From contig NW_003109978.1 of the NCBI RefSeq assembly GCF_000003605.2, forward strand, positions 29,723-55,612: a stretch of 25,890 nucleotides of DNA, in the 5' to 3' direction. The stretch is from Saccoglossus kowalevskii (Eukaryota; Hemichordata; Enteropneusta; Harrimaniidae). Positions within the stretch are counted from its first letter, which is position 1, and each line of letters starts with the position of its first letter. A model generated the notes under the pieces. The model searched no databases, was not told the DNA's origin, and worked only from the letters and a program-made list of their open reading frames with translations. The translations under genes were made by a program, and so were the position numbers. Shown here piece after piece: positions 1-12,178 of this stretch.

Positions 1-202
1 ATCATCCAGGCTGTGTACTTTCGAAAAAATCAAAGTAGTATTATAACCTGGGAGATTTATTGGCAAGCAATTATAGACTAAAATATTTATGACGAGTTTT
101 CGCTGTTTTGGCCATAAACATAATGTTGAATTAGGCAGACATACAAACATACAGTTTGATCAATAAATTTGTAGTTTTTGTAGTGATACGTTTGAATTTA
201 GC

Positions 203-415
203 ATGGTAGAGAAGGAAATTCAATTTGTTTTTATATGTCCATTATACAATGATCTAAGGGCTGATCCTTTGTCAATAACCCTATGCAATTATGCAAATAC
301 TGACAATCTAGGCTTACTTCGTCGCTACACAAACTGCCACACCATATATCTACTAGCTCTGTGTCTTTTAAAAGTTTTCAAGCGACGAGATAAATATGAA
401 TCTAGCTTAACTTAG
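203..415 (+). pseudogene. Relic of a non-LTR reverse transcriptase C-terminal tail
   Basis: A 70-codon open stretch begins VEKEIQFVFICPLYNDLR and ends near FKRRDKYE. The string with H/Q-F-x-F-x-C-P-L-Y-x-D-L-R, followed about 40 residues later by a hydrophobic helix and F-K-R-R, resembles the end of many animal non-LTR reverse transcriptases, just after the CCHC motif. Seen: the motif and the stops around it. Known: this layout is common in CR1/L2/RTE-type ORF2 tails. Inferred: a 3' fragment of an older LINE, separate from the larger LINE downstream. No upstream catalytic domain is present in the preceding 200 bases. A chance ORF is the alternative. Confidence 0.42.
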
Positions 416-746
416 TATCATATGTTTACATGGATTTGTATTGTTTTTATGTGCGCTAACATCTGCGAAGAGCGAAAAACCTCGTGAGTAGCATTCAACC
501 TTAAAATGATTAGACAATAATGCTAAGATACGTACAGTCTTGTCTTTTTTGTGTACAACATTTTGCCGTGGTGGATCAAGGGTGTGGGTGTGTTTGTCTG
601 TGGGTGGGGAATGGCTCAGGATCCCTTCTCTAAAATGGTAAAATAGTTCAAAGATCTTATGTGAAATAACTTACCAACGTAACACAAAGTAAACCAATTG
701 AATTTAAAACTGAGAATATAAAAATGTCTGTAACAGAGCTCACTTT
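416..746. other. Intergenic stretch, nothing recognised
   Basis: No open frame, RNA gene or repeat was recognised. A G/T-rich patch near 575-620 (repeated GTGGG and GTGTG) is the only compositional feature. Confidence 0.5.
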
Positions 747-819
747 TTGAATATTATAAAATTCACACGTTTCACATCAATTATATTATTGTTGTTTCGA
801 ACCCCCTATTCAAAAGTTC

Positions 820-935
820 TGGCTACGGGCCTGGAAGTAGCATTTAAAGAAGGAAAACGTACAAGATTTATTAACGGTGAACTATTTATTGAAGGTAAAC
901 AATATACGGCTAACACTGATGTAGACAATACTTGA
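820..935 (+). pseudogene. LINE ORF1 C-terminal relic
   Basis: The translated end of this frame contains FKEGKRTRFINGELFIEGK followed by QYT. The pattern E-G-K-R-x-R-F then (D/E)-L-x-(I/V)-(D/E)-G-K-x-Y resembles the C-terminal domain of L1-like ORF1 nucleic-acid-binding proteins, which usually end soon after a line such as 'KLxVDGxxY'. It lies about 550 bases before the ORF2 start, on the same strand, so it plausibly belongs to the same insertion. The upstream RRM and coiled coil were not seen. The match is from memory of the family and is short, so a chance match is possible. Confidence 0.45.
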
Positions 936-1483
936 TTCGAATAGAGTTGTTTCTGCTGCCAATGAAAGTAACAGTGTCTGCTAAAGATCATGAGTGCTGG
1001 AAAAAGCTTAAGTTATACTGTATTGATGATATTCACAGACCGGAAATAGCTCAGCCATAAGTTAGTATAGGTATATGTTTTCTCTTTACCGCTGTTTGAT
1101 ATTTTTGCTGTCATGGAAATTGCCTATTGGATATTATCTTAAAGGGCAGACACCACTTGATGTGGCTATGCTACAATATTGGGAATAATTAAGCTATATA
1201 AATACATAATTTGTGTTGTATCTCTCGGGTGGGGACACGAGCATGCTCATCCAAACGTTCATCTGCTTGGATGCCTAGATTTTTGTATTGTTTGTTTGTG
1301 CAATACTGGTATATTGTTAGCCATATGCATTTTTGTTGGCACGTGCAACATACGTACTTTTCTGTTGTCTGTTTGGTCCTCCTTTTTTTGTTTTTCCTTT
1401 CTCGTTGCTTTTGTCACCTGCTTTTTCGATCTCTCAATTTTTTTATGTATGATCTGGTATACTATTAACCAATCTCTCAACTA
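936..1483 (+). other. LINE inter-ORF spacer, T/C-rich
   Basis: Between the ORF1 relic and ORF2 there is no conserved domain. From about 1360 to 1445 the + strand is strongly T/C-rich, giving hydrophobic nonsense ORFs in two frames. A similar T/C-rich stretch occurs at the LINE's 3' end (5010-5080). I read this as an untranslated spacer, not a membrane protein gene. Confidence 0.45.
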
Positions 1484-4400
1484 GATTACTCTCACTTAAT
1501 GTGAGAGGTATTGGAAGCAATATAAAGAGAACCAAATTATTTACATGGTTGAAACGCAAAAAATCCGACATTATTATGCTGCAAAGACTTATAGTTCTCA
1601 AGATGTTGAAGAGCAGTGGACAAAACAATGAAATGGCAAAATATTTTTCCCACATGGTACTAATCACAGAAGGGGTGTATGTATTTTGTGTAGACAATTA
1701 GTCAATATTACAATTCACGATAACATCAATGATGATGAGGGGAGATTTGTGTATCTGGATGTCACCATCCAAAATTTATGAATGGTATTGGGAAGCATCT
1801 ACGCACCCAGTATCTCAAGCGAACAACTCCTGTTTTATGATTTGTGGTGCTCTAGTTTTAATAACCTGTTAGGTGAGGGTACACAATTAATTTTGGGAGG
1901 AGATTTTAATATATGCCTTAACCCTACACCGGATAAACAAGAAGGGAATCTAAAATACAAAAAACGATTAATAGATAAAGTGAATGATAAACTGTCCAAT
2001 TTTGATCTAGTGGACATTTGGCAGATAAAACAATCCTAGGCAGCAAACGCTTCATATGGATACAAAATCTCATGTTATACAATGCCGTCTTGATTATTGG
2101 TTCATTTCTGTTACCCTACAAGATCTTGTGAAGTCAGTAGAAATCAAACCATCCATCTGCTCAGATCACTCCGCTATTACTCTATGTATTCAAAGTGAAT
2201 CATGGGACAGACATGGTCAGTCATACTGGAAAATTAATAATTCCTTGTGTAAAGATTATGTCCTAAAGCTATCAAATCAAATCAAGGAGTGGGAGTCTGA
2301 GCTTTCAGTCAAAGACCCAATGATTTCCTGGGAGTATCTAAAGTATAAAATAAGACGTTTTACAATGACCTATTCAAAAGCGAAAGCTCAAGAAAAAAAA
2401 AATCATGAACTGGAATCGCTAATTGAAGACTTGGAAAATAATCTTGATAATGAAATTAAAAAAGAACAATATCATGAGACAAAATTGAAAATAGAAAAGA
2501 TCTGGAATGATAAAATACAGGGTTCCATTATACGATCTATATGTAATCATTACGAGCCGGGAGAAAAAAGTAATAATTTTTTTCTGAATTTGGAGAGATC
2601 AAACAAAACTAAAAACAACTGTGAAACGCTTACAAATTAACAATACTGAGGAAACAAATACTGATCACATCATGTCCTGTATTAAAGAGTTCTACTCAAA
2701 TCTGTATGCCGAAAGATCATTTGATAGAATCAGAACTGGGCGCTCAACAATTTTTATATAGTCCACATTACTCAATATCTTAAATTACGCTCATAGAAAG
2801 GGAGTTAACAGAGTCGCAAAGACAAGGGGTCATAATCCTGATTGCTAAAAAAAGGCAAAGAAAACATTCCTTGAAAACTATAGACCAATCTCCTTCATTA
2901 ATACCAATGTCAAAATAGTCTCTAAAGCAATTGCAAAACGCATTCATGCCATCATGCCAACTATCATTCACCCAGACCAATGTGCGTTTGTGAAGGACAG
3001 ATTTATAGGTGATGCAATTCGCACAGTTTTTGATGTAATGTGGCTAACTAGACATCAAAATACGCATGAGTTGTTATTATCACTGGACTTCAAAAAAGCT
3101 TTCGATTCGGTTAATCACAAATTTCTGATAAAAACATTGGAGGTATTTAATTTTGGTAACTCCTTTATAAATTGGGTAAACACGTTTTACAGTAGCATCT
3201 CGTCCTGCGTGATGAATCATGGAAGGTCAACTGGCTATTTTCCTATTGCAAAAGGTGTGCGGCAGGGAGAACCCTTATCCCATTATCTGTTTATAACAGT
3301 AGTGGAATTAATTGCAATTAGTATTCGAAATAATCCAACTACAAATGGTATTGGTACCTTTAAAAAAATATTAAGTTAGTAATGTATGCAGACGACATGA
3401 CCTGTACAATTAAGCCCACCTCAATGATACCGCTCTTCAATACAGTTGACAAATTTGGAAAATGTTCAGGATTAAATCTAAATCAGGATAAAACTGAGGC
3501 ACTTTTGTTAGGGTATGTTCACAGGCCAAAAGAGAAAATAAATATTAAATGGTCGAATGGAATAACAATTTTTGGAGTTTTTTTTTACCTATGCATCTGA
3601 CATGTCTATTGAAGAAAATTTGTCAAAGAAAATTAACAGTCTGAAGTCAGTATGCTCATTATGGTCTAGAAGAAAACTCTCAATAATTGGTAAAATACAG
3701 ATCCTTAAAACTTTCGGTCTCTCCCAATTCATATATTTAGCATCAATGATCTCAGTGCCAAAATCAATTATAAAAAAAATCAATAGTATTATTTACAATT
3801 TTATTCGGAATGGAAAGGATAAAATTAAAAGAAACATTCCTGTTTCAGATATTGAAAGGGTGGATTAAATATGATTGAGGTAGACTCCTTTTTTGAAGCA
3901 CAACAGATTATGTAGGTGAAACGGTATGTTTCTGATAGCCAAGCCGGATGGAAGGATATATTGAAGGGACTATTGAACAATTTTGGGGACCATGTGTTTT
4001 TTTGCAACTATGATGAATTAGAATTTGAAAATCAAATCCCACACATTTATTATGATATTATCCGGGAATGGTCACCTCTGACATCATACACTCCAAAAAC
4101 AACATCTGAAATTGATAAAAAATATTATGGAACAATAGATTTTTAAAAATTGGCTATCGTACAATCTATCTGAAAAGTTTGGCAAGAACAAAAAAAGTAT
4201 TAAGAATAATAGACCTAATTGATTTCTATGGAAACTTTCATGACTTGCAATATTGGAAGGGAAAAGGTATCACTTTTACAGAATACCATACTATACAAGA
4301 CCTAATCTCTGCAATACCAGATGACTGGAGAGAGATGCTAATACCCATGAGTGGTGTGATTTTCAAGTCAATTGAAATTCCAAGTACGTTGCAATTAATA

Positions 4401-5000
4401 CACTGACGATCAAAAAGGTGTATAAATCTTTGTGTGAAAACATTATTAAAGAGCCAAATATTGCCATAGACTTCCAACATTTGTATGGGATGAAACAAAA
4501 TGTAATTTTCAAACTACCTTTCAAGACAAAAATCTCCACAGATCTTAGAGCATTCTAATACAAAATTCTACACAGAGTTTTAACATCTAATGTAAAACTG
4601 TATAAATGGAAAATAATTCCCCCACTGTTCTTTTTGTGAAAAAGAAGAAGAAACATTAGAACACCTATTTGTTAACTGTATTGTTGTAAAGAGACTTTGG
4701 AGACTGTTGCAAATTGATTGACACTTATTGCCAATTTTGTTTGTAATGTCAAAAATATTATTGTAGGTCTATGTGAATCGGAAAATATAATATTAAATCA
4801 TTTTATTTTATTATTTAAAAAATATGTATATACCCTCGGGTTCAAAAGGTTCATCCAACAAAATACGCATATAAAAGTTGGATCAGGGAAAATAGAAATA
4901 TTGAATTACAAATCGCAATAAACAAAAACAAAGAGCTTATCCATTATCAGAATGGGAACCATTAACTAATTGGCATGATAATGGGCAAATTTAGATGTTA
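1484..5000 (+). pseudogene. LINE ORF2: APE-type endonuclease plus reverse transcriptase, disrupted
   Basis: The endonuclease starts with LLSLNVRGIGSN (1484), continues through GSIYAP (1792 on) and LGGDFNICLNP (about 1894), and ends with RLDYWF (2086) and SDHSAI (2161). A linker rich in charged helix carries GEKSNNFFLNLERSN (about 2560-2605). The reverse transcriptase follows: NYRPISFINTN, CAFVKDRFIGDAIRT, LDFKKAFDSVNHKF (from 3083), GVRQGEPLSHYLF and the catalytic YADD (3385-3396). The thumb region has WSRRKLSIIGKIQILK, and the tail has a C-x2-C...H...C motif, CSFCEKEEETLEHLFVNC (about 4627-4680). In-frame stops or frame shifts occur near 1632, 1778, 2040, 2640, 2760, 2847, 3377, 3590, 3866, 4146, 4404, 4556 and 4637. 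These motifs are those of L1/Tx1-group ORF2. It cannot make a working enzyme. Confidence 0.9.
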
Positions 5001-7041
5001 TACCAGATCACTTTGTTTTTTTGTTGTTTTTTTTCTCCTTATTTTCTTTCTCTTAATTTTACTTCCTTGTACCTCTATGTAATGTTATATATTGTGCTGT
5101 AGTCTATGTTATTGAAACGAAATAAAAATATTGTTTAAATAAAAAAAATAGGAAAGTGCACATTCAACACCATCTATTTATGTGACACCCGTCATATATC
5201 ATTCTGATTGACAGTCAATGTATGGAACTTGATGTCTACATCAGATAAGATACATTGATGTCATCTTAGATCATCTTGTCAGTGTTGTTGTATTTAATTA
5301 CAAGTAAAAACTAATTGAATCTACATTTGTTATTCATTCAACAAAATTTCTGAACCAAAATCATGGAGTGCGTGGAAATTTAGGCACTACTAGTTTATAA
5401 TATTGCCATGTAATAAAAGACCGAGAGAACAGCGCCCACTAAGGCATGGTTATTTGAAAACAATATACTATATGAACACATGTTTGGAAAACGCATAAGA
5501 GAAAATTATATTAATAATTTGGCGTGATGCATGAATATGTGACAAAAATTAAAGCAGATTAGGCTAGCACAGAAGCCTCCCAGACAGACCTACGTCACGA
5601 TGTGTGCCCAATGGAATGACACACGAGAATTAGTTATTAGGTTACAGCCCCTGTAAATTTGCTACCAGGCGTACGAGAGAGGATTTATGTCCGTGTACTC
5701 TCGACATTTCACTTTTTACGTGTTTTGGAGCAGACTTTTGAAGGTAAGTGATTGCCAATGGCAAAAACCGTAGTACACAGTGATGGAGGTTTAGATCAAT
5801 GTTGGCATGACAGCTAGATTTAAGTCTCTCAAAATATCTCAAAAAAATTAAGTCTCTTAAGAATTAACTGAACTAAATTAATGGTGGCTACGAGGAGAAG
5901 GGAATAGTTTTTAGGGTCATGTAAAGAATAACAAAATGTGTCATCAAACAATGTTCTGTTTCTGTTTGTTTTCAGTATCTCTTCTCCAATCAGCATATCA
6001 CTAAAGTATCACCCATTGAAATAATTAGATTAGGTGAACACATTATGCTCACTTCAGTTGATAAGACTTCTGCTTTGTTCTCTTGTCTGTATAACATAAC
6101 AGTATATATGGTTACCACCTTAGCCGATTACTGGGTAATACAATAGATTATCAACAGATGTACGAACAGGGACATTATCTTAAAATGTTATTCCCTCTAC
6201 CACTCAATGATGGCAGAAAGATAAAGTACAATACTGCCAAATTATTGTTTCTGATATTTAACCAGTTGTTTGAAACAAAAGTGACATGACTCATTTCGAA
6301 GAGTTTGCATTTGTCTGGAATTAGGTTTGAAGGCACTAGTTATTCTAGCCTTGACGCTATTATTGTGTACACTGTATTATTGTGTATTGTCCAATACATT
6401 TATCCAGTGACACCTCCGCAATCGTGTTAGTCGTGTATTGTATTGTAATTGGAGTAATGAACAATATACGATTAAACCCAGGTTGTGATAAATATAAGAT
6501 TATTTGGGTCATAACCACAAAGTACAGTCCAGTAACAAATCACAACAATCTTACAAAGAACTGTCAGAAAAAGTTTCCTAAACGTGTTGGAAGAATGAAG
6601 TATAAATAAGAAATACCGTATTTATTATATTGGGAGCACATCTTCAATACACATAAAGCAAAAATTCTGTGTATTGCATGCAGAATCCTTGTAATATGCC
6701 CTATTTTGACCATACAGTTGTCTTTGTCATTGATATTTACATTAAGCACATAAGCTTCTAATAGAGCAAATACTGCATTAAAAAAAATAACTGGCTTATC
6801 AATTATAAATATTTAATGAAATAATGACCATATATGACGACTTGGAGTTTTGGTCATATATTTTGTAAGCTAACAGATTTATAGCACCAGCTTCATGTTC
6901 CTATCTACAATTGTACTTACTGTTATGCATATTATTAAGGTTAGACGACCCTGTAAAGTCATCTGAGGCATGCCTTAAATTTTAGTATTAATTGCATGTC
7001 TCTCTACAGCAGTGCTTAGTATATTATACATCACCCCTGAT

Positions 7042-9308
7042 GGAATTAGATATTTGGATTATCAAACAGCACCTAGCTTTGAACCATGTTTTATTAAAAG
7101 ATGTCGAATGATATCTGTGAAACAAGTGCAAATGCCTACCATTGGCTAATTTGTGTTCAAATTAGGTAATTAATATGCATTTATGTATTAAGTTTGGGTA
7201 CTTGAGATATCAGTGAAAAGGGTCACACGCCGCCACAGACGCACTAACCATAAGGACTCCCATTGTGTGCTTCGCACACAGGAGTCAATAATATTTATGA
7301 TTACTAAAAATTCAAATTTAGGTGGTTGCTATGGTTACTGCTTGGTTGACGAGGACACGCTCATCCACTCTTGTAATGACTGTTAATCTTATCAATCTGA
7401 TACCTAGGGTATACCTAAAATTATTTTCTTGTAATGATTTGTATGAAACTAATGACGTCATGTAGGAGAATAGGAAAATGACATTCTTCATCCATGTAAA
7501 AATCCTTGGTAATGTGATATCATGTGATGCCTCCAACTCACATATTTTAGGCAAACTTTTAAGTTTAAAAAATGCAATGTACTTTTCGAAATATGACTGT
7601 TTCCAACTTTGAACTTCATTCACTAAACTAAAACTTGCTAAAATAAAAACTTACTGCAGTAAACATCAAACAATTCTGTCTTCGTGACCTTAGCAGTAAT
7701 TTTACCAAAACATAACTAAACAGACTTTGCATTTCATGCATACCTTGCATATTTACAGCAAAAGGTTATACACATAATGAGCAAACCCAAATTAAGGCGC
7801 TTTGGTGAATATGGCCACAAATAAAAACAACCTTGGTGACTACAAGTAAAAGCAATTTAGTTGTTTGGTGAACATGGCATAGCTTGATTTGAATTGTCAT
7901 AATTGCAAAGAAGAATAACGCTGCAGCCCACACCTGTCATGTGCTAGATAGTTGCATATCTCTTTTTATACTCGTCCATGATTAATATTCAATTACCCAT
8001 AATTGAATTCCAGCGATGCTTCTACAACAAGTAGTGCGTTTTATGCGATTTGTTCTGCATCATCTGTGAAAACACTTAGAAAAGACCAGAGAAAAGCAAA
8101 GTTTATCTAGCAAGGACAGGTAAATTTATGAATAAATGACGATAACACGGAATGATTTCTTGAAATTTAAATTCTGATGGGAGTTAATAAATGACCTATT
8201 TTCGAAACTGCCATATGTCACTCAAAACAGTACTTACATCTGCATCAACAGTTTACTAAAAATGAGGCTTGTTTTTGGATCAATTAAAAAACACTATTTA
8301 TGAAAAACAAAAGTTTCAAGCTGTACATTTTTGCCAAGCCCTACAACTGCAAGCATAAAAGCTTATTCGCCAAATAACCTGACCAACTGCAGAGAGGGAG
8401 TTTGAACTGAACAAAAGGCAATAATCAAGTGCCTACAGACACAGAATAATAAAGGAGGAAAGCCTTCGAGCCCAGAAGACTTTGGCAATGATTGTGCTAT
8501 CAAAATATATTCATAATTTATTTAAAAATGTCAGAGTCATGAATTGTGAAAGTATGTATCCATGTATTTATTAGATATTGTTATATGTAAGTTGAATTAT
8601 ATGCAGAGAAATGGTGGATCGGACAAACAAGCCGAAATTGTATGTTTACTGAAATCATGGCTAGCCAAGTAGAAGTTACTCGTGTTCACATGCCACTCAA
8701 GTCAGTTTTACTTGTGATTTAAATTGCATGATTTATCTTGTCATGGTCAACCATCAGTTATGTTTTTTCTAGTATCCCCGACCACCATAGTTGGGTTTAT
8801 TTGTGTCAAGCGAACACAGGTCACAATCGCATTTTTTCCAACATTTTTTGGTTTTCTTATAATGTGTATAAACGTGTGCAAAATATGTAGTGATAAGATT
8901 TTGTGTAATTTCTGCTGAGGTCAAGGAGACAGAATTGTGTTTAATACAACAGTTTTTTTAATAAGCAATGCATTAATTAGGTCAATGAAGTTCAAAGTTT
9001 GAAAACATCATATTTCCAGAACTACATTCATTTGCATTTTATGTTTGCCAACAGCCATAGCAACCAACAAATGACAGCATTTTCTGGTGATTGTCAGCAA
9101 TAGGTTTTACTGTATGAGTAAAATTGGCATTGTTGACATTTGGCCTATAGCTATTGTTTTAAATTTATATATAATCATCGAACCAATACACTTATATAAA
9201 TTTTCTTGACAGTTTTGGTGAGTATGTCCCTAGAAAACTCATATTTATCACAATGTAGTATCTCAGGCTATGACGACCATTGCTGCTTGCAGCTATATTT
9301 GCAATGTG
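7042..9308. other. About 2.27 kb present in copy A, absent from copy B
   Basis: Homology between A and B stops after CCCCTGAT (7041 in A) and resumes at ATTACGCAC (about 9321 in A). In B these strings lie about 20 bases apart (11350-11370). The extra sequence has a hairpin at 7255-7286 but no recognised gene. No terminal inverted repeats or clear target duplication were seen at the limits, so a deletion in B is as likely as an insertion in A. Confidence 0.6.
7255..7286. other. Strong hairpin
   Basis: GACTCC (7255-7260) pairs with GGAGTC (7281-7286), and TGTGTGC (7264-7270) pairs with GCACACA (7274-7280). The loop is TTC, with a three-base CAT bulge on the left arm only. The 13-base-pair stem stands out in this AT-rich region. 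Its role is unknown. Confidence 0.7.
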
Positions 9309-9611
9309 AAATTACACAAAATTACGCACATTAATGTATCGTTGTATTGTCACTGGATGGGTGTATGCGAGAGCATGCAGGTAATATTAATTCAAGGCTA
9401 GAATAACAAGTGCCATCACACTCAAACTAGAAACAGTGTTATAGGTACTATTTTTGAGAGATTCGTCATACCAATTTTGATTTGAGTACTGCGTAGATAA
9501 TAAACTGGTCAGACACTGGTGGTCTCACATATATCCTGTGAACATATGTTGTGTTGACAGTATAATATTATTGTGCGTATTTCTTCAATAATTGTGTGGT
9601 AGTAGGTATAA

Positions 9612-9910
9612 TAAGATGATATCCCTGTTTTTACATCTGTTGATAAATCCTTTTCTCGTTTAATAATAAGCTGTGGTGGTAACCATAGATACTTTAACAG
9701 TGTACATACATGATTTAAAACAAAGCATAATGTTTATCATTTGAATTGTGTATAATGTGGCCCACGATGTGAATATTTCACCGCATAATACATTGGAATT
9801 ATATGCTGATTGGAAAGAATGATGCAGTGAACAAACAGAAAGAATATTTTCTGATGATTCAGGAGTTGTAAATGTTATTGTCGATTGAGTGTATTGTGCG
9901 AGCAATTGTC
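9612..9910 (-). repeat. Inverted fragment C of the same repeat family
   Basis: Read on the - strand, this piece matches about 5945-6181 of copy A. GGTGGTAACCAT (9675-9686) mirrors ATGGTTACCACC (6108-6119). ACATCTGTTGATAA (near 9633) mirrors the TTATCAACAGATGT stretch (near 6149). ATATGCTGATTGG (9801-9813) mirrors CCAATCAGCATAT (5986-5998). It ends within two bases of the start of copy B. Confidence 0.7.
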
Positions 9911-9911
9911 A

Positions 9912-11607
9912 TGTGACACCCGTCATATATCATTTTGACATCCTCTTCATCTGACATCATCTTTGTAAAAGTGTTATTGTTTTTAAATACAAGTTTAAAC
10001 TAATTACATCTACATTTGTTATACATCCGGGTGACTGTAATGCATCTTTTGTCGTAGGTGGTCATATTCAAATATCCAAACAAACATCATGGATGCATGG
10101 AAGTTTAGGCACTACTAGTGGATAAGAATGTCATCTTATAAAAAATCCGTGCGAACAGCGCCCATTACGGCCAACCCGTGATATTTTTAAAAGCAATATA
10201 TTATGTGAACGCGTGTTAGAAAACGCATTTGACGTGATGTGTGTAATCAATAATGAATTAAAGTAGATTAGACTTGCACAGAAACCCCCAGACAGACCTA
10301 CGTCACGACGTATATTCAATGAAATGATACACAAGCGTTAGTTAATAAGTAACAGCCGCTGTGAATTTGCTACTAGGCGTATGGGAGATGATGTATGTCT
10401 GTGTACTGTTGACATTTCACCCCTTTCGGGTTTTTTTTCGGTGTAAAAACTGTTGACGGTAAGGGATAAATTTTGCCGTAATATGAGTATTTAAGCAGAA
10501 AATTAGTTATAACAAGCCTTAGAGTTAATTAAACTAAATCAAAATTAATGGTGGCCACAAGGACAAGGTAATCATTTTTAAGAACTTGCAATTGAATGAA
10601 AAATGGTGGTGACATCACCTTTTTCACTATTGACAATGTCCTGTTTCTGTTTGTTTTCTGTATCTCTTCTCCAATCAGCATATCACTCTAAAGTATCACA
10701 TATTCAGATTAGATGAGCATATGATGCTTACTTCAGCTACAAAACATCTGCTTCGTTCTCCTGACTCAACAGTGTATGAACAGAAACATTATCATTATGA
10801 ACAGAATGTTATTCCCTATACCACTCAATGATGGCAGAAATACGTAAAATAAATTATAATACTGCCAAAATAATGTTTCTGATTATTTAACTAGTTCTTT
10901 GAAACAAAGGTGACATGACAAACTTCATAGAGCTTGCATATATAACAATTTGTCTTGAATTAGGTTTGAAGGCACTAGTTATTTTAGTGTTGGAAGAATG
11001 AAGTATAAATAAGGAATACTGTTAAATATGTTCTATTTTGACATAGACTTGTCTGTGTCATTAATATTTACATTAAGCACAAGGGCTTCTAATAGAGCAA
11101 ATACTGCACTTAAAAATATAACTGGTTTATCAGTTATAAATATTTAATGAAATAATGGCCATATATTGTGACATGTAATTTTGGTTTTGTAAGCCAACAA
11201 AATTAAAACACAGTTGCATGTTTCTATCTGCAATTGTACTCACTGTTATGCATATTACTGAAGTTAAACGACCATATAAAATTATCTGAGGTATGCCTTC
11301 ATATTAGCGCGAGTTGCATGTCTCTCTGCAGTAGTACTTAACATATTATACCCCTGATATAATCACACAATTACGCACTTTAATGTATTGTTGTAGTGTC
11401 ACTGAATGAGAAATGATGTATGTGCTATATATACAAGGCTAGAATAGCCATTGCAATCAAACTCAAACAAGAAATAGTGGTATAGATACAATTTCTTTTT
11501 ATAGATACAATTTTTTTGCAAAGTAGATAATAAACTGGTCCGACACTGGTGGTCTCACATATATCCTGTAAAACTATGTGTGGACAGTATAATATTGTGC
11601 TTTTTTT
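9912..11607 (+). repeat. Non-coding repeat copy B
   Basis: This is a shorter relative of copy A in the same orientation, with the shared anchors in the same order. It also lacks about 230 bases that A has at about 6350-6583. Homology ends near the CAGTATAATATTGTGC stretch (11587-11603), which matches CAGTATAATATTATTGTGC in A (near 9560-9580). By eye the copies differ at perhaps one base in five or six plus many indels, so the duplication is old. No coding potential was seen. Confidence 0.75.
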
Positions 11608-12170
11608 CCTATCATTATCAGATCAAAAATTTTCATTAACAATACCAACACTAAACTGACAAAATTTACAAATTAATGAAAATGAATATATATAGAAATA
11701 ATAAAAATTACACACAAAAACATATATTCACTCTCTCACACACACTCAAAATAACAAATACACAAGCCAATCATATATGATCACCTATGACACAATAACA
11801 ACTTTCCAATGACCACAAAACGATACACCGACCTATAGAATTACCTAATTTCAATTAGCAAATAGTACTTACACAAAATACAATAAAGCATTCAAACAGA
11901 TCTTTGGTGTGCGATCTGTAGATTCTACAATGAATTTTCTCGTTATTTTACTATTTGGTTTTAGCAGCACACTAAATGTTGTTATGCATGGCCGATATTA
12001 TACATAGACAAGTGAGTCTATAACATCATGAAACTGAAAGTCAGTCTATCTTCACCAAATTAACACGTCATCTCTTACATACCACCACATGCCACCATCA
12101 ATTGACATTTCGTCATGAATAGTAAACACCAAGATAAAAAGGGTCATTTAAATATTACCCCCATATGTAA
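11608..12170. other. Intergenic, nothing recognised
   Basis: AT-rich sequence with a CA-rich patch (11710-11770) and no open frame or known repeat. It lies between repeat copy B and the proposed promoter of the secreted-protein gene. Confidence 0.5.
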
Positions 12171-12178
12171 CTGTTATG

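Larger units (their letters stand above)
747..5150 (+). mobile_element. Degenerate L1/Tx1-like LINE (non-LTR retrotransposon)
   Basis: The block holds, in order, an ORF1 tail relic (about 820-935), a T/C-rich spacer (to about 1480), an ORF2 pseudogene (about 1484-5000), a T/C-rich 3' untranslated stretch (5010-5080) and an A-rich end (AATAAA-like at 5121, then A runs to about 5150). This order and the endonuclease-RT-CCHC arrangement fit L1 and Tx1 clade elements. Several stops and frame changes show that it is dead. The 5' limit is uncertain, because most of ORF1 is absent or unrecognisable. No target-site duplication could be fixed by eye. Confidence 0.8.
5181..9590 (+). repeat. Non-coding repeat copy A
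   Basis: The block starts with TGTGACACCCGTCATATATC, the same string that starts copy B at 9912. Matching anchors run in the same order: GGCACTACTAG (5383 and 10108), AGACAGACCTACGTCACGA (near 5582 and 10290), the TTCTGTTTGTTTTC to CCAATCAGCATATCAC stretch (near 5957 and 10646), GTGTTGGAAGAATGAAG (6584 and 10987), the AATAGAGCAAATACTGCA stretch (near 6762 and 11092), and GTAGATAATAAACTGGTC (9493 and 11523). No long open frame or known domain was found. It starts about 30 bases after the LINE's A-rich tail. It could be a segmental duplication, a non-autonomous transposon or an RNA gene family. Confidence 0.75.

Noticed and set aside
1179-1484. Hydrophobic cysteine-rich ORFs in two + frames
   Set aside because: They arise from a T/C-rich tract in the LINE spacer. 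Overlapping frames are equally hydrophobic and no conserved features are seen.
7318-7623. 101-codon ORF on the - strand in the A-only segment
   Set aside because: No domain, signal peptide or splice context was recognised, and copy B lacks the whole region. Possibly a relic, but not supportable as a gene.
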